58,864 nucleotides of DNA from Erysipelotrichaceae bacterium (GCA_017633115.1 JAGBPZ010000167.1:1-58864); one strand, 5' to 3'; counted from the stretch's first letter, positions 1 to 9,754 are shown. The notes: generated by a model from the sequence alone, not told the origin. Numbers and translations: made by a program.

Positions 1-17
1 ACAACAGCAGTTTCTTC

Positions 18-125
18 TTAGGTATTAGTTGATCTCTGTTTACTTCCTGAAGTACCGATAGCGCCAAAAATGGCAATGATAATAATAGCTAAAATAAACT
101 TATGTCTTAGCAAAAATCTCAACAT
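18..125 (-). CDS. Small single-span membrane peptide (35 aa), unrecognised
   Basis: This short reading frame starts with ATG at 123-125 (minus strand) and ends with TAA at 18-20, giving 35 codons. A strong AAGGAGGG ribosome binding site lies just upstream, and a perfect TATAAT sits at 149-154, after the kinase terminator, so the peptide probably has its own promoter. The product has a basic start (MLRFLLRHK), one hydrophobic span of about 15 residues (FILAIIIIAIFGAIG) and a polar Ser/Thr/Lys-rich tail. I do not recognise a family. It could be a small membrane regulator or a type I toxin-like peptide; only the initiation signals and membrane span are visible. It lies directly downstream of the membrane kinase, in the same orientation. 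Confidence 0.6.
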   Translation of the reverse strand: MLRFLLRHKFILAIIIIAIFGAIGTSGSKQRSTNT

Positions 126-148
126 GGTCAATACCCTCCTTATCACCG

Positions 149-154
149 ATTATA
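149..154 (-). promoter_or_regulatory. -10 box for the 35-aa peptide
   Basis: A perfect TATAAT on the minus strand sits about 24 bases before the peptide start, between the upstream kinase terminator and the AAGGAGGG site. No good -35 hexamer is visible at 17 bases. Confidence 0.4.
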
Positions 155-167
155 AGTGTCAGATAAG

Positions 168-194
168 AAAAAATGGTATGCTCGCAGCATACCA
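168..194 (-). terminator. Terminator of the kinase gene
   Basis: The 9-bp inverted repeat TGGTATGCT/AGCATACCA (174-182 and 186-194) has a 3-base loop and is followed by six T on the minus strand. It lies immediately after the kinase stop. Confidence 0.85.
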
Positions 195-200
195 ATAAAG

Positions 201-1259
201 TTAAAAGAAAGATATTATTAAAATGATAAAGCCAAACATGAGGAACTGAAGCAGAAGATAGCTTAAAATCCTACCGATAAAGACTACAAGCCAGGAATCG
301 GATTTATTAAAGAGGCAGTATTGATAAATATTACGATAGTTGCCCCAAAATAACACAATCGATAATAAGACTGCATTATAGTAAACACCGATGATTATTC
401 GATAAGGATAAAGCTCATCACCGGGCATAAAGGTATACATACCGGCAAGGGCAATCGAAATGAGAACACCATAAATCAGTATAAACAACCCGTTAATGAA
501 GATATTCTTCTTCCTTAGTCCAGGTGGCAGCCACTCTTTAAGACTGGAATAATGTAATCGATCTTTATTTGATAAATCCTGAATAGCCTGCTTAAGTTCA
601 AGAATATCCTGATAACGTTTCTCAGGTGATGTAGCAATGCATCGTTCAATGATGGGTGTTTCTCTTCCCTGATAGAGATGATTATATGGAAACTCACCTG
701 CTAAGAGGTAGTGAAATAAAACTCCAGTAGAATAGATATCAGCCTGTACTCCAGATTGGCCTAAACCATATTGCTCTGGAGCGGCATAGCCAATAGAGCC
801 TAATGTGGTTGTATCTTTGGCTTTATCCTTAGAGTAATAACGTGCAATGTCAAAGTCAGTTAAATATATATGTTGGCCATCGAAGAAAAGATTGTCAGGT
901 TTGATGTCACGATGAATGATTGGTGGATTTTGTGAATGTAGAACATGGAGAATGTCACATAATTCTAACATGATGTTATAGATGGTATTTGGATCCAGCT
1001 TTTGATAATCAATAAATTGTTGAAGTGTCGAAAAAGGCATGAATTCCTCAATGACAATCAAATCATCCTCTTCTACCTGCAAATCAACAATTGGCGGTAT
1101 CTGGATATCAAGTTGTTGTAATTGTTGATAAAGAGGCAGACGATCTTTAGGAAGAATATATTCGATATAGAACTTACCTGTATCTTTGTCCTTAATTTTA
1201 AACATTTTCTTCCCTGATGATGTGTCTATCACTTCAATCAATTCCTTATGTTCAAGCAT
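201..1259 (-). CDS. Membrane-anchored Ser/Thr protein kinase-like protein (no PASTA domains)
   Basis: A 352-residue protein has an N-terminal eukaryotic-type kinase fold and a C-terminal membrane domain. Visible motifs are the catalytic loop HRDIKPDN (residues 116-123), a metal-binding DFD in place of DFG (135-137), and an activation segment ending in APE (160-162). The glycine-rich loop is poor. The beta-3 lysine position appears to be Glu (GKFYIEY, 28-34), so activity is uncertain. Three hydrophobic segments follow, at about 253-277, 287-306 and 323-352, leaving the kinase domain in the cytoplasm; no PASTA or other sensor repeats are seen. I chose the ATG at 1259, which has a GGGAG site, over the ATG at 1292, which overlaps a TATAAT box. 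It is transcribed divergently from an HTH gene, a pairing that suggests a shared signalling role (inference). Confidence 0.85.
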   Translation of the reverse strand: MLEHKELIEVIDTSSGKKMFKIKDKDTGKFYIEYILPKDRLPLYQQLQQLDIQIPPIVDLQVEEDDLIVIEEFMPFSTLQQFIDYQKLDPNTIYNIMLELCDILHVLHSQNPPIIHRDIKPDNLFFDGQHIYLTDFDIARYYSKDKAKDTTTLGSIGYAAPEQYGLGQSGVQADIYSTGVLFHYLLAGEFPYNHLYQGRETPIIERCIATSPEKRYQDILELKQAIQDLSNKDRLHYSSLKEWLPPGLRKKNIFINGLFILIYGVLISIALAGMYTFMPGDELYPYRIIIGVYYNAVLLSIVLFWGNYRNIYQYCLFNKSDSWLVVFIGRILSYLLLQFLMFGFIILIISFF

Positions 1260-1272
1260 GTATCTACTCCCT

Positions 1273-1300
1273 TGCGCCTTGTTTGAAATCATTATATCAT
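1273..1300. promoter_or_regulatory. Overlapping divergent promoters of kinase and HTH gene
   Basis: The minus strand carries TATAAT at 1291-1296, 32 bases before the chosen kinase start. The plus strand has a weaker TTGCGC (1273-1278) / TATCAT (1295-1300) pair with a 16-base spacer, pointing at the HTH gene. The two promoters overlap, so a protein bound here would affect both genes. Confidence 0.4.
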
Positions 1301-1317
1301 AAAATTAGGAGAGCACT

Positions 1318-1731
1318 ATGAATATGAATACCCAACAATTATTAAATGTTTTAAAAAATGATGATGCTTCATTAGATACACTCCTGGAGAAGATTCCTGA
1401 TTTAACTTTTGTAGATTATCTACAATATTTAATCAGTCAATCTCCGTTATCAAAAGGTGACATCATCAAAAATTCAACATTAGATCGTACCTATTGTTAT
1501 CAAATCATAGAAGGTCGACGTTTGCCAAGCAAGGATAAAGTCATTGCCCTGGCAATTGGTATGCACCTTGATTTAGATGACACTGATCGTCTGTTGAAAT
1601 TAGCCAATCAGGGAACACTCTATTCTAAGGTCAAACGTGATGCACTCATTATATATGCGATATCACATCATTATGATATGATGAAAACCAATGAGCTCTT
1701 ATATGAATATGATTTTGAGCTCATTAAATAA
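1318..1731 (+). CDS. Small helix-turn-helix protein (XRE-like)
   Basis: A 137-residue cytoplasmic protein begins with a GGAG ribosome binding site a few bases upstream of ATG 1318. Residues about 45-95 read as an XRE/Cro-type helix-turn-helix (SKGDIIKNSTLDRTYCYQI, then EGRRLPSKDKVIALAIGM). The recognition-helix region is divergent, so DNA binding is likely but not certain. The C-terminal third is helical with no recognised domain. It is divergent from the membrane kinase with only about 60 bases between the starts, and may regulate it or be its target (inference). A strong terminator follows. Confidence 0.7.
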   Translation: MNMNTQQLLNVLKNDDASLDTLLEKIPDLTFVDYLQYLISQSPLSKGDIIKNSTLDRTYCYQIIEGRRLPSKDKVIALAIGMHLDLDDTDRLLKLANQGTLYSKVKRDALIIYAISHHYDMMKTNELLYEYDFELIK

Positions 1732-1751
1732 ATCATTCAATATAGGATATA

Positions 1752-1786
1752 AAAAGCTGATCACATTCACCGTGATCAGCTTTTTT
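1752..1786. terminator. Bidirectional terminator (HTH gene / MATE gene)
   Basis: A 13-bp inverted repeat (752-764 with 772-784 of kilobase 1) is flanked by A-run and T-run, so it can end transcription from both sides. The right arm overlaps the end of the MATE coding region. Confidence 0.85.
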
Positions 1787-3140
1787 GTGCTGCAATTTCT
1801 GCTCTTAATTCTCTTCCAACAGTTAACAACATTGTCAAGTAACAGGCAGCGCCACCAATAAAATTGGAGATAGGTTCAGCCCAGAAGACCCCCATTACAC
1901 CCAGGCCAATACGTGGCAAGATCAGTGTCAATGGTACAACAATAACTACTTTTCTGAAGATAGAGAAGAATACCGCATTTTTTGATTTTCCCAATCCAAC
2001 AAATACAGTTTGACCTGCGAACTGGAAACTCATCATAAAGAAACCAAAGAAATAAGCCCATAACGCTGGCAAAGCAGCCGCAATTAAAGTCTTATCATTA
2101 TTAAAGATTGAAATGAAGAAAGCACGATGGGTCGACACAATTGCCCAGGCACCAAAGGTGTAAGCAAGACAAACGATCGTCATGAACTTAATGCCCGTCA
2201 TGACACGTTTAGGTTTTGAAGCACCATAGTTGAAACTTAATACTGGCTGAGTGCCATTGGTAATACCATTAACTGGCATTTGCACAACTTCTCTGACAGA
2301 ATTAAGTACCGTCATGACACCTACATATAAGTCACCACCGAATTGCGATAACGTTGAATTGCAGGCAATCTGTACCAATGAGTTGGTAATCTGCATCACA
2401 AATCCCGACATGCCAAGACCAATGATTCTTTTGACAATCAGTGAGTCAAGCGGCATCATCTGACGACTTAAGCGAATCAAAGTCCTATGACCAGTTAAGA
2501 ATTGTAAGATCCAGACACAAGACACAAATTGCGACATGACTGTTGCCAGAGCTGCTCCAGAAACACCCATATGTAAGATAAAGATAAAAATATAATCAAG
2601 AATGATATTCGTCACTGCACCAATAATGACTGTCAACATCCCAATAATAGAGAATCCCTGTGCATTGATAAAGAAGTTCATACCAAGACCCAGCATGACA
2701 AAAATCGTCCCTAACAGGTAAATACGGATATAAGCATCAGCATAAACAATTGTTGCATCAGAAGCACCAAACAAATAAAGAACTGGTCTTCTAATGATCA
2801 AACCAATAACTGTCAGAGAAATCCCAAATATCATCAACATCGTAAAACTATTGCCCATGATACGTTGAGCCTGCTCATCATTACCTTTACCACGTTCAAT
2901 AGAGAAAAGTGGTGAACCACCCATACCAACGAGGTTGGCAAAAGCCATCACAATGGTGATGACTGGAAAACATAAACCCAGGCCAGTTAAAGCCAGGGTT
3001 CCTGTTTCGGGAATATGACCAATGAAAATGCGGTCAACAATGTTGTAGAGGACATTGACGATTTGGGCAATAGTGAGTGGGATTGCCAGTCTCAAAATAG
3101 TGAGTGGAATACTGCCTTGAGAAAAATCACTGCGATTCAT
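1776..3140 (-). CDS. MATE-family multidrug/Na+ antiporter
   Basis: A 454-residue polytopic membrane protein of normal MATE length, with about twelve hydrophobic segments. The start matches the family (SIPLTILRLAIPLTIAQIVN, then NVLYNIVDRIFIGHIPE), and the internal pseudo-repeat of two six-helix bundles is apparent. MATE proteins export cationic drugs or metabolites in exchange for H+ or Na+; the substrate cannot be read from sequence. The start lies 2 bases after the galK stop, so it is the second gene of a galK-MATE operon and may be translationally coupled. No drug-responsive leader is visible. Confidence 0.92.
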   Translation of the reverse strand: MNRSDFSQGSIPLTILRLAIPLTIAQIVNVLYNIVDRIFIGHIPETGTLALTGLGLCFPVITIVMAFANLVGMGGSPLFSIERGKGNDEQAQRIMGNSFTMLMIFGISLTVIGLIIRRPVLYLFGASDATIVYADAYIRIYLLGTIFVMLGLGMNFFINAQGFSIIGMLTVIIGAVTNIILDYIFIFILHMGVSGAALATVMSQFVSCVWILQFLTGHRTLIRLSRQMMPLDSLIVKRIIGLGMSGFVMQITNSLVQIACNSTLSQFGGDLYVGVMTVLNSVREVVQMPVNGITNGTQPVLSFNYGASKPKRVMTGIKFMTIVCLAYTFGAWAIVSTHRAFFISIFNNDKTLIAAALPALWAYFFGFFMMSFQFAGQTVFVGLGKSKNAVFFSIFRKVVIVVPLTLILPRIGLGVMGVFWAEPISNFIGGAACYLTMLLTVGRELRAEIAAQKS

Positions 3141-3142
3141 GA

Positions 3143-4411
3143 TTAACCAATCACCTTTCCTGCTCCCTGATTTCTAATTTTTAGTACACGACAACTGCCT
3201 TCACCAAAGTAGTTGTCCATTTTTTGTTTAAAACGTTCAACAAAGTCATCATCGACAAAAGCCTGAATCGTACCTGCAAAGCCTCCGCCATGAACTCGGC
3301 AGACACCATGATTTCTTAAGACAGATTCAGCCATAGCCAAGGCTAAGGCAATTGCCTGATGATCAACATCATGTTCTGAATAGATATTCTGTAAGAATTT
3401 AAATGAACTGTCACCAGATTCACTGATGATTTCACGGAAGGTCACATAGTCATTATAGCGAAGCGCAAATGCCGCATCATTAACACGCTTGTTTTCAGTA
3501 AAGAAGTGATAAGCACGGAGAACTGGACGGTCACCAACTCTCTGGCGCAATTCTTTAAATGATTCGTAAAAATCTTCTTCATCAACATCTGCCAGGGCAG
3601 CACGGCCGAAGAAGCGCGCTACTTTGCGCATATCTTCAGGAATGCAGGCATAGTCTTCAGTTAAGTCAGAATGAGTAGCATGAGCATCAATGATACATAA
3701 GCTGCGGCCAAAACGATCAAAGTCAACATCAATTTGATTAATACGTGGTCCACGGTTAAAGTCAATAAAAATCATACCGCCAATCGCGCAGGCACACTGA
3801 TCCATCAATCCACATGGTTTGCCATAATAGTTATTCTCACTGTACTGACCAATTTTGGCATTCTCAACTGGATCAATCAATGTATCATGGTATAAACCAG
3901 AGATAATGGTACCAATCATTACTTCAAAGGCAGCTGATGATGATAAGCCTGAACCCTCAAGAATATCACTGGTGATGTAGGCATGAAAGCCACCTGTTGT
4001 GTAGCCTTCTTTTTCAAAGCCCGCAAGAATACCACGGATGAGACTGATTGAAGAACCAGTTTCCTCTTCACGTCGTTCAAAATCACCCAAAGTGATTGTT
4101 TCTATATCATAGCCATCAGAATACACTTTGACGTCATCGGCAGGACTGGCAACCGCAATCATATCCAAATTAACTGCTGCTGCAATGACACGACCTTTTT
4201 GATGGTCAGTATGGTTACCACATACTTCCGTACGACCTGGTGTCGAGAAAATGGTGATATCGGTGTCATTAAAGAGCGTGCTAAAGCGGTCAACTGCTTT
4301 AATGTAACGTTCTTTTTGAACAGTTGCCTGATTCTCATCGTTATATAAATCAACTAAACGATAATCAAATTCACCTTCTACAAGCATTTTTTTGACTAAA
4401 TCTATCTTCAT
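3143..4411 (-). CDS. galK: Galactokinase
   Basis: A 422-residue GHMP-superfamily kinase that phosphorylates galactose to galactose-1-phosphate in the Leloir pathway. The galactokinase signature is at about residues 58-72 (PGRTEVCGNHTDHQKG), the ATP-binding motif LEGSGLSSSAA at 151-161, and the third GHMP motif VHGGGFAG near 375. It is somewhat longer at the N terminus than E. coli GalK (about 380 residues), as in some Clostridia and Erysipelotrichia. A GGTGAT ribosome binding site precedes ATG 4411. No galT or galE is in the window; the next gene is a MATE exporter. Another GHMP sugar kinase is possible, but the first motif favours galactose. Confidence 0.88.
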   Translation of the reverse strand: MKIDLVKKMLVEGEFDYRLVDLYNDENQATVQKERYIKAVDRFSTLFNDTDITIFSTPGRTEVCGNHTDHQKGRVIAAAVNLDMIAVASPADDVKVYSDGYDIETITLGDFERREEETGSSISLIRGILAGFEKEGYTTGGFHAYITSDILEGSGLSSSAAFEVMIGTIISGLYHDTLIDPVENAKIGQYSENNYYGKPCGLMDQCACAIGGMIFIDFNRGPRINQIDVDFDRFGRSLCIIDAHATHSDLTEDYACIPEDMRKVARFFGRAALADVDEEDFYESFKELRQRVGDRPVLRAYHFFTENKRVNDAAFALRYNDYVTFREIISESGDSSFKFLQNIYSEHDVDHQAIALALAMAESVLRNHGVCRVHGGGFAGTIQAFVDDDFVERFKQKMDNYFGEGSCRVLKIRNQGAGKVIG

Positions 4412-4512
4412 TTTCTATCACCATAACTTTCTTAGACACTATTCTAACACAATATACCTAAAAATAATAAATATTTGCACAATTTCAGTCAGTTAAGACT
4501 CAAATTCATAGT

Positions 4513-4548
4513 AAAAGGAACTGTATTTTTATAACAGTTCCTTTTGTG
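4513..4548 (-). terminator. Terminator of the V-ATPase operon
   Basis: The 12-bp inverted repeat AAAAGGAACTGT/ACAGTTCCTTTT (4513-4524, 4534-4545) overlaps the last codons of subunit D. The symmetric A/T flanks give a T-run on the minus strand. Confidence 0.8.
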
Positions 4549-5161
4549 CTTGTCGCTGTTTATTGGCTTTAATGACTTTCTGACGGGAAAATTCTTCACG
4601 TTCTTTTTCTTCTAAAGCCTCTGTAATCATTTTGACATTGGCAGAAAGTTGAGGAATTGAAATATTCATCAGCGCATTAGCGCGTTTTTGTGTTTTACGT
4701 ATTTCATTGGCAAGACGATAAACCGCATTTTCAACCTCTACAAGTTTAACTGTCAGTTCCTTAGCACGTATAAAGTAAATATAGGTGTAATCAATATAAG
4801 AATTGGCAGCCTCAAAATCATAAGCAATGCCAACATCATTTTTGGTATAGCTGACCTTAGGCAACTCAACACCCATTACAGAACGATATTTGATACTTAA
4901 ACCATCATCGATTGGAACGTTCATGACCATAGTCTTAATCAGACCATTGGAAATATTGGCTTCCTCTAAAGCCTTATAGGCGCGATCGTAAGAGACTGTA
5001 ATTTCATCACGTATCATTTTGACATCATCAAGAAGGGACATCATTTCTTTAATCAAAACATTACGCTTTTTATCAAGAAGGTCATAGCCAACACGGGCTA
5101 AATCAAGAGATTTTTTTGTTGCAATCAGATTGCCTTTTGTAGGGATGACCTGTTTAGCCAT
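4529..5161 (-). CDS. ntpD: V-type ATPase subunit D (central stalk)
   Basis: A 210-residue, largely helical protein begins [20 protein letters not shown], the conserved start of V/A-ATPase subunit D. It forms the long antiparallel coiled-coil of the rotor shaft inside the A3B3 ring. N- and C-terminal helices with heptad-like spacing are visible, with a divergent middle. The start overlaps the end of subunit B by 8 bases, so the two are probably translationally coupled. It is the last gene of the operon, and a terminator hairpin overlaps its end. Confidence 0.95.
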   Translation of the reverse strand: MAKQVIPTKGNLIATKKSLDLARVGYDLLDKKRNVLIKEMMSLLDDVKMIRDEITVSYDRAYKALEEANISNGLIKTMVMNVPIDDGLSIKYRSVMGVELPKVSYTKNDVGIAYDFEAANSYIDYTYIYFIRAKELTVKLVEVENAVYRLANEIRKTQKRANALMNISIPQLSANVKMITEALEEKEREEFSRQKVIKANKQRQAQKELL

Positions 5162-6584
5162 TGGTTTGCAGTTCCTTAATAATCAAATCTTGTTTTAAGT
5201 TAAATCTCTTGATGGCATCTTCATGATCATAATGTTCAGCAAGTACTTTATTGTCAATACGGTCAAGGGCACCTTGAGGTAAAACTGACAACAGTTGCCA
5301 GCCTAAATCCAATGTTTCTTCAATCGAACGATTTTCATCAAATCCCTGATTCAGGAAGTGGTTTTCGAACAAACGGCCAAAATCCATATACATCTTGTCA
5401 GTTGCTGATAATTCTTCCTCACCAATAACTGAAGTCAATGCCTTAACATCCTGAACATGTGCATAACAGGCAAATAACTGGTTGGCCACATCAGCATGAT
5501 CGCCTCTGGTATAATCTTCACCAATACCATCCTTCATCAATCGTGACAACGATGGCAGGACATCGACTGGTGGATAAATGCCCATGGCATTCAAATCAGG
5601 ATCAAGCGTAATCTGACCTTCAGTGATATAACCTGTCAAGTCAGGTACTGGATGTGTGATGTCATTATTCGGCATTGTCAGAATTGGAATTTGTGTGACT
5701 GAACCTTTGGCATCTTTAGAAATACCAGCTCGTTCATAAAGAGAAGCAAGATCAGAATAAAGATAACCTGGATAACCTTTACGTCCGGGAATTTCACCTT
5801 TACTTGATGAGAATTCACGCAATGCTTCACAATACGAAGTGACATCCGTATAAATGACAAGGACATGCATATCATGTTGATAAGCTAAATATTCTGCAGC
5901 TGTAAGAGCGCAACGAGGAGTCAGGATACGTTCGATAATTGGATCGTTAGACAAGTTTAAAAACATAACGACGCGATCCATAACGCCTGCTTCTTCAAAT
6001 GTTGTACGGAAATAATCGGCAACATCATTAGTGACACCCATAGCCGCAAAGACAATCGCAAAATCTTCACCATCGGCAATCTTTGCCTGCTTGACGATTT
6101 GCACCGCAAGTTGATTATGAGGCAGACCAGAGCCAGAGAAAATTGGCAGTTTCTGTCCTCTAATCAACGTCATCAGACAATCGATTGAGGAGATACCAGT
6201 ATTGATGTAGTTTCTTGGATAAACACGAGCTACTGGATTTAATGGCAGCCCATTGACATCAGCTCGTTCATCAGCATAGACATCACCAAGTCCATCGATT
6301 GGCTTGCCAGCTCCTGAAAAGACTCGGCCAAGAATTTCCATTGAGAGCGGTAATTCCATTGGATGTCCTAATAGACGGGTTTTGGTATTTTTCAATGACA
6401 AACCATTTGTGCCTTCGAATACCTGGACAACGACTCGTTCACCTTCGATCTCAACGATACGTCCTAAACGTGTCCCATTGTCCGTCGAGATTTCAACCAT
6501 TTCATCAAATGCTGCATCTTTAACATGATCTAAGACGACCAGTGGACCATTGATTTGTGATAATCCTACATATTGCAGAGCCAT
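5154..6584 (-). CDS. ntpB: V-type ATPase subunit B (regulatory nucleotide-binding subunit)
   Basis: This subunit (476 residues from the chosen start) alternates with subunit A in the catalytic head. Family features include the start [15 protein letters not shown], the [11 protein letters not shown] segment in place of a true Walker A, and the conserved region [17 protein letters not shown] missing classical P-loop is normal for B subunits. I chose the second ATG (6584), 7 bases from AGGAGG, over the ATG at 6590, which lies only 1-2 bases from it. The gene lies between A (upstream, 11 bases away) and D (overlapping). Confidence 0.96.
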   Translation of the reverse strand: MALQYVGLSQINGPLVVLDHVKDAAFDEMVEISTDNGTRLGRIVEIEGERVVVQVFEGTNGLSLKNTKTRLLGHPMELPLSMEILGRVFSGAGKPIDGLGDVYADERADVNGLPLNPVARVYPRNYINTGISSIDCLMTLIRGQKLPIFSGSGLPHNQLAVQIVKQAKIADGEDFAIVFAAMGVTNDVADYFRTTFEEAGVMDRVVMFLNLSNDPIIERILTPRCALTAAEYLAYQHDMHVLVIYTDVTSYCEALREFSSSKGEIPGRKGYPGYLYSDLASLYERAGISKDAKGSVTQIPILTMPNNDITHPVPDLTGYITEGQITLDPDLNAMGIYPPVDVLPSLSRLMKDGIGEDYTRGDHADVANQLFACYAHVQDVKALTSVIGEEELSATDKMYMDFGRLFENHFLNQGFDENRSIEETLDLGWQLLSVLPQGALDRIDNKVLAEHYDHEDAIKRFNLKQDLIIKELQTNG

Positions 6585-6595
6585 AATCATTCCTC

Positions 6596-8347
6596 CTAGT
6601 CAATTGATGCTAAAGCAGCATCGATACGATGATAATAATCATCAAATAATTCTAATTGATCATTTGGCACATCATATTTCATCTTGACGACATCATCAAA
6701 AATACCAGTTTCTACAACTGTACGAATCGGTCTACCTTCGGCAATTACGGCTTCACATTGTTTCTTGAGGTAGAGGATGACTTCCATCATCTTCAACTGT
6801 TTGTCAAGAGGTACATAAGTATCATCTTTGTGGAAAGCGTTCTGCTGCAAGTAGCCAACACGAATGACGCGGGCAATTTCGATAGTTAGCTTCTGATCAT
6901 CTGGTAAGACATCTGAACCCATTAATTGCACGATTTCGTTCAGTTTTGTTTCTTCAGCAAGAATAGCGACAAGCTGCTGGCGATGACGCATAAATGTCGG
7001 ACTGACAAACTTGTTGTACCAGCGAGCAATGTCATTGATATATTCAGAATAGGATAAATTCCAGTTGATCGCAAAATAGTGACGGGCATAAGCCAATGCT
7101 TTATCAAGAGCCCAGAAAGTACGCACAAAGCGTTTAGTATTCTGAGTGACCGGTTCAGAGAAGTCAGAACCTTGTGGTGAAACAGCTCCTATAATAGTTA
7201 CTGAACCTTTTGTGCCATTCAGATTGTCCATATAACCAGCACGTTCATAGAATTGTGACAAACGTGAAGGCAGATAAGCTGGAAAACCTTCTTCAGCAGG
7301 CATTTCTTCAAGACGACCGGAGATTTCTCTTAAAGCTTCAGCCCATCTTGATGTTGAGTCAGCCATAATAGCAACATGATAACCCATATCACGATAATAT
7401 TCCGCTAAAGTCACGCCGGTATAAATGCTCGCTTCACGAGCTGCCACTGGCATATTTGAAGTATTGGCAATCAATACTGTGCGGTCAATTAATGGCTTGT
7501 TACTCTTAGGATCAATCAGTTCACGGAATTCTTCTAAGACCTGAGTCATTTCATTACCACGCTCACCACAACCTACATAAACGATGATATCAGCATCACA
7601 CCACTTAGCGAGCTGATGCTGGGTCATTGTCTTGCCTGTACCAAAACCTCCCGGTATAGCAGCTGTACCACCTTTCGCAATTGGGAATAAAGTGTCTATA
7701 ACACGCTGACCTGTGACTAAAGGCATGGAAATAGGAAGACGTTTTTGCACTGGACGAGGCGTTTTAATTGGCCATTTTTGTACTAATGTCAAGTCATAGT
7801 CTTCACCATTATCCTGAGTAATTGTTGCGACTACTTCATCAATTGTATATTGACCATCAGTTTTGACACTTTTGATCGTACCGCTGATCATTGGTGGCAC
7901 CATACATTTATGCGTAATCAGTGCTGTTTCTGGTACTGTAGCATAAATATCACCACCACTGACTTTTTGCCCTGGCTTAACACATAATGTGACTTCCCAT
8001 AACTTGTTACCATCTAAAGAAGCAACATTACTGCCAACAGGAATAAAAGCACCATTGGCTTTAGCCATTTCCTCTAAAGGACGCTCAATACCATCAAAGA
8101 TATTTCTTAAAATACCTGGACCTAAGGTGACGGATATTGGCTGACCTGTGCCAAGTACAGGTTCTCCTGGTTTTAAATTTGTGGTTGATTCATAGACCTG
8201 AATCGTTGTTGTTTGTGAATTCATAGAAATAACTTCACCCATCAGATGCTTATGGCCGACGTAAACCATCTCCATCATCGAAAAATCTGTTATTCCCTTG
8301 ACTTTCACAACGGGTCCATTGATTGAATAAATGACGTTCTCACTCAC
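6596..8347 (-). CDS. ntpA: V-type ATPase subunit A (catalytic)
   Basis: The 583-residue catalytic subunit hydrolyses or makes ATP at the A-B interface. The Walker A motif GGFGTGKT is at 233-240, GCGERGNEM follows, and the A-type non-homologous insert lies at about 115-190. Length is standard for bacterial V/A-type A subunits. It sits between E (2-base gap) and B. It works with the other eight operon products as a membrane ion pump or ATP synthase; whether the ion is H+ or Na+ is not settled here. Confidence 0.97.
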   Translation of the reverse strand: MSENVIYSINGPVVKVKGITDFSMMEMVYVGHKHLMGEVISMNSQTTTIQVYESTTNLKPGEPVLGTGQPISVTLGPGILRNIFDGIERPLEEMAKANGAFIPVGSNVASLDGNKLWEVTLCVKPGQKVSGGDIYATVPETALITHKCMVPPMISGTIKSVKTDGQYTIDEVVATITQDNGEDYDLTLVQKWPIKTPRPVQKRLPISMPLVTGQRVIDTLFPIAKGGTAAIPGGFGTGKTMTQHQLAKWCDADIIVYVGCGERGNEMTQVLEEFRELIDPKSNKPLIDRTVLIANTSNMPVAAREASIYTGVTLAEYYRDMGYHVAIMADSTSRWAEALREISGRLEEMPAEEGFPAYLPSRLSQFYERAGYMDNLNGTKGSVTIIGAVSPQGSDFSEPVTQNTKRFVRTFWALDKALAYARHYFAINWNLSYSEYINDIARWYNKFVSPTFMRHRQQLVAILAEETKLNEIVQLMGSDVLPDDQKLTIEIARVIRVGYLQQNAFHKDDTYVPLDKQLKMMEVILYLKKQCEAVIAEGRPIRTVVETGIFDDVVKMKYDVPNDQLELFDDYYHRIDAALASID

Positions 8348-8349
8348 AA

Positions 8350-8970
8350 TCAGATACCCTCCTTATTGATGACCAGTCCAGAATGGCTCTTAAACCATTC
8401 ATCCTGGTTTTCTAATGCAAAATCTAAGGTTTCATTGAGTTCAATTGCCGTTTCCTGATCTTTGAGAATAAATCCACCAATAGTGATCATTTCATTGATT
8501 TTGATAATGACACTTGGACCAAAAACCTTTTTAATATCATCACTATACTTCAAATCTTCAGCTTTGATTTCAATAACTGGTGAAGCAAACCCATAAGCAG
8601 ATGCTTTTTCGAGATGGGATATCAGATAGTGCTGATAATCAGGTGATGAAGTGAAGTCAATCAGTTGTGCTCTGGCTTCATCAAAAATAGCTTTGACATA
8701 TTCATCACGCTTAGCCAACAATTTCTTGCGCATAAGAATGCGGTCTTCTGCCATTTCTCCTGAAGCGACAGTCTGCATTTCTTCTAATTCCTGCTTAAGC
8801 TTTAAATCGGCATCACGCTTGACTTCCTCCTGAATCGAAGCCATCGTACGCTGTTCAACTTCTTCGACTTCGGCTAAAATGGCATCAACTTCTGCCTGAG
8901 TTTTTTGTTCTAATTCTTCTTTCATTTTCTGAAAGACGTGTTCTTTTACATTCATCTTTGTTACAGGCAA
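8350..8970 (-). CDS. ntpE: V-type ATPase subunit E (peripheral stalk)
   Basis: The 206-residue protein has a long charged helical N-terminal half (about 10-105, rich in Glu/Lys) and a globular C-terminal half, as expected for the stator subunit E that pairs with subunit G/H. The start is uncertain. TTG at 8970 has GGGGAGG about 10 bases upstream. ATG at 8955 (MNVKEHVFQKMK) looks more like the family start but has no good ribosome binding site. It is placed between F and A in the operon. Confidence 0.9.
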   Translation of the reverse strand: MPVTKMNVKEHVFQKMKEELEQKTQAEVDAILAEVEEVEQRTMASIQEEVKRDADLKLKQELEEMQTVASGEMAEDRILMRKKLLAKRDEYVKAIFDEARAQLIDFTSSPDYQHYLISHLEKASAYGFASPVIEIKAEDLKYSDDIKKVFGPSVIIKINEMITIGGFILKDQETAIELNETLDFALENQDEWFKSHSGLVINKEGI

Positions 8971-8994
8971 CTGCCTGCTGCCTCCCCTCTGTCG

Positions 8995-9303
8995 TTAAAT
9001 TTGAATGCCGATTGCTTCAGAAACATAACTGTCAATAGCTTCACCAATCTTTGAGTGACCATGACGATCTGGAATTTCTGTAATCAGCGGACGCAACTGT
9101 CGAAGTTTAAGCTCCGATATAATATCTGGACATAATTCAATAAGCTTGGTTGTAATTAAAATCACTGCGATATCTTCATCTTTCATCTTTTCTTCAAGCA
9201 GTGACAAGAATTCAAGACGCTCATGAACGACCTGCCCTTCAATACCTGCTAAGCGTAAGCCCATGTAGGTATCATCATTATCACTGATTAGGAAAAATTT
9301 CAT
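8995..9303 (-). CDS. ntpG: V-type ATPase subunit F (rotor)
   Basis: The 102-residue protein begins MKFFLISDNDDTYMGLRLAG, the typical start of the small Rossmann-like subunit F that docks on the D shaft. The pattern of a central acidic region, a strand (IAVILITTKL) and a C-terminal helix fits the family. AAGGAG lies upstream of ATG 9303. In Enterococcus the equivalent gene is called ntpG. Confidence 0.93.
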   Translation of the reverse strand: MKFFLISDNDDTYMGLRLAGIEGQVVHERLEFLSLLEEKMKDEDIAVILITTKLIELCPDIISELKLRQLRPLITEIPDRHGHSKIGEAIDSYVSEAIGIQI

Positions 9304-9315
9304 GAAGCAGGCTCC

Positions 9316-9738
9316 TTATAAGTTGTTGATAATCAAAATACTAATCAACAAGCCATAGATGGCAATACCTTCACCTAAAGCAACGAAGATCAATGCTTTA
9401 CCGAAGTTTTCAGGGTTTTCAGAAAAAGCGCCAATAGCAGCTGGAGCAGCAGCAGAAATAGCAATTGCAGCAGCAACTGATGAAACAGCTGTAACTAAGG
9501 CGGCAGAAATAAAGCCTAAGCCCTGTGCTAATGTACCATCAATGCCAGCAGCAAAAACTGGTGAAGATGAAATAGATAAAACTAAAGTTAAACCGATAGC
9601 GCCAAAGAAGCCACAAAGATGGCATAACATACGCATTTTGACACTATTGGCAGACACTTTGCCAGTTAAAGCTTTCACTAACGGTAAAGATAACAGTACG
9701 ATAACTACTGCAGGTAATAAGAACATCAATGCATTCAT
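9316..9738 (-). CDS. ntpK: V-type ATPase subunit K (membrane rotor ring proteolipid)
   Basis: The roughly 140-residue hydrophobic protein has four predicted membrane segments. The Gly/Ala-rich third segment and the fourth (FVALGEGIAIYGLLISILII) carry the pattern of the ion-binding proteolipid, with the conserved Glu in GEG. The first hairpin has no matching acid, as in other duplicated K subunits. I chose ATG 9738, 8 bases after GGAGG, over the GTG at 9753. The Na+ ligand residues known from Enterococcus NtpK cannot be placed confidently, so ion specificity is open. Confidence 0.93.
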   Translation of the reverse strand: MNALMFLLPAVVIVLLSLPLVKALTGKVSANSVKMRMLCHLCGFFGAIGLTLVLSISSSPVFAAGIDGTLAQGLGFISAALVTAVSSVAAAIAISAAAPAAIGAFSENPENFGKALIFVALGEGIAIYGLLISILIINNL

Positions 9739-9754
9739 TTTCATTTCCTCCACT

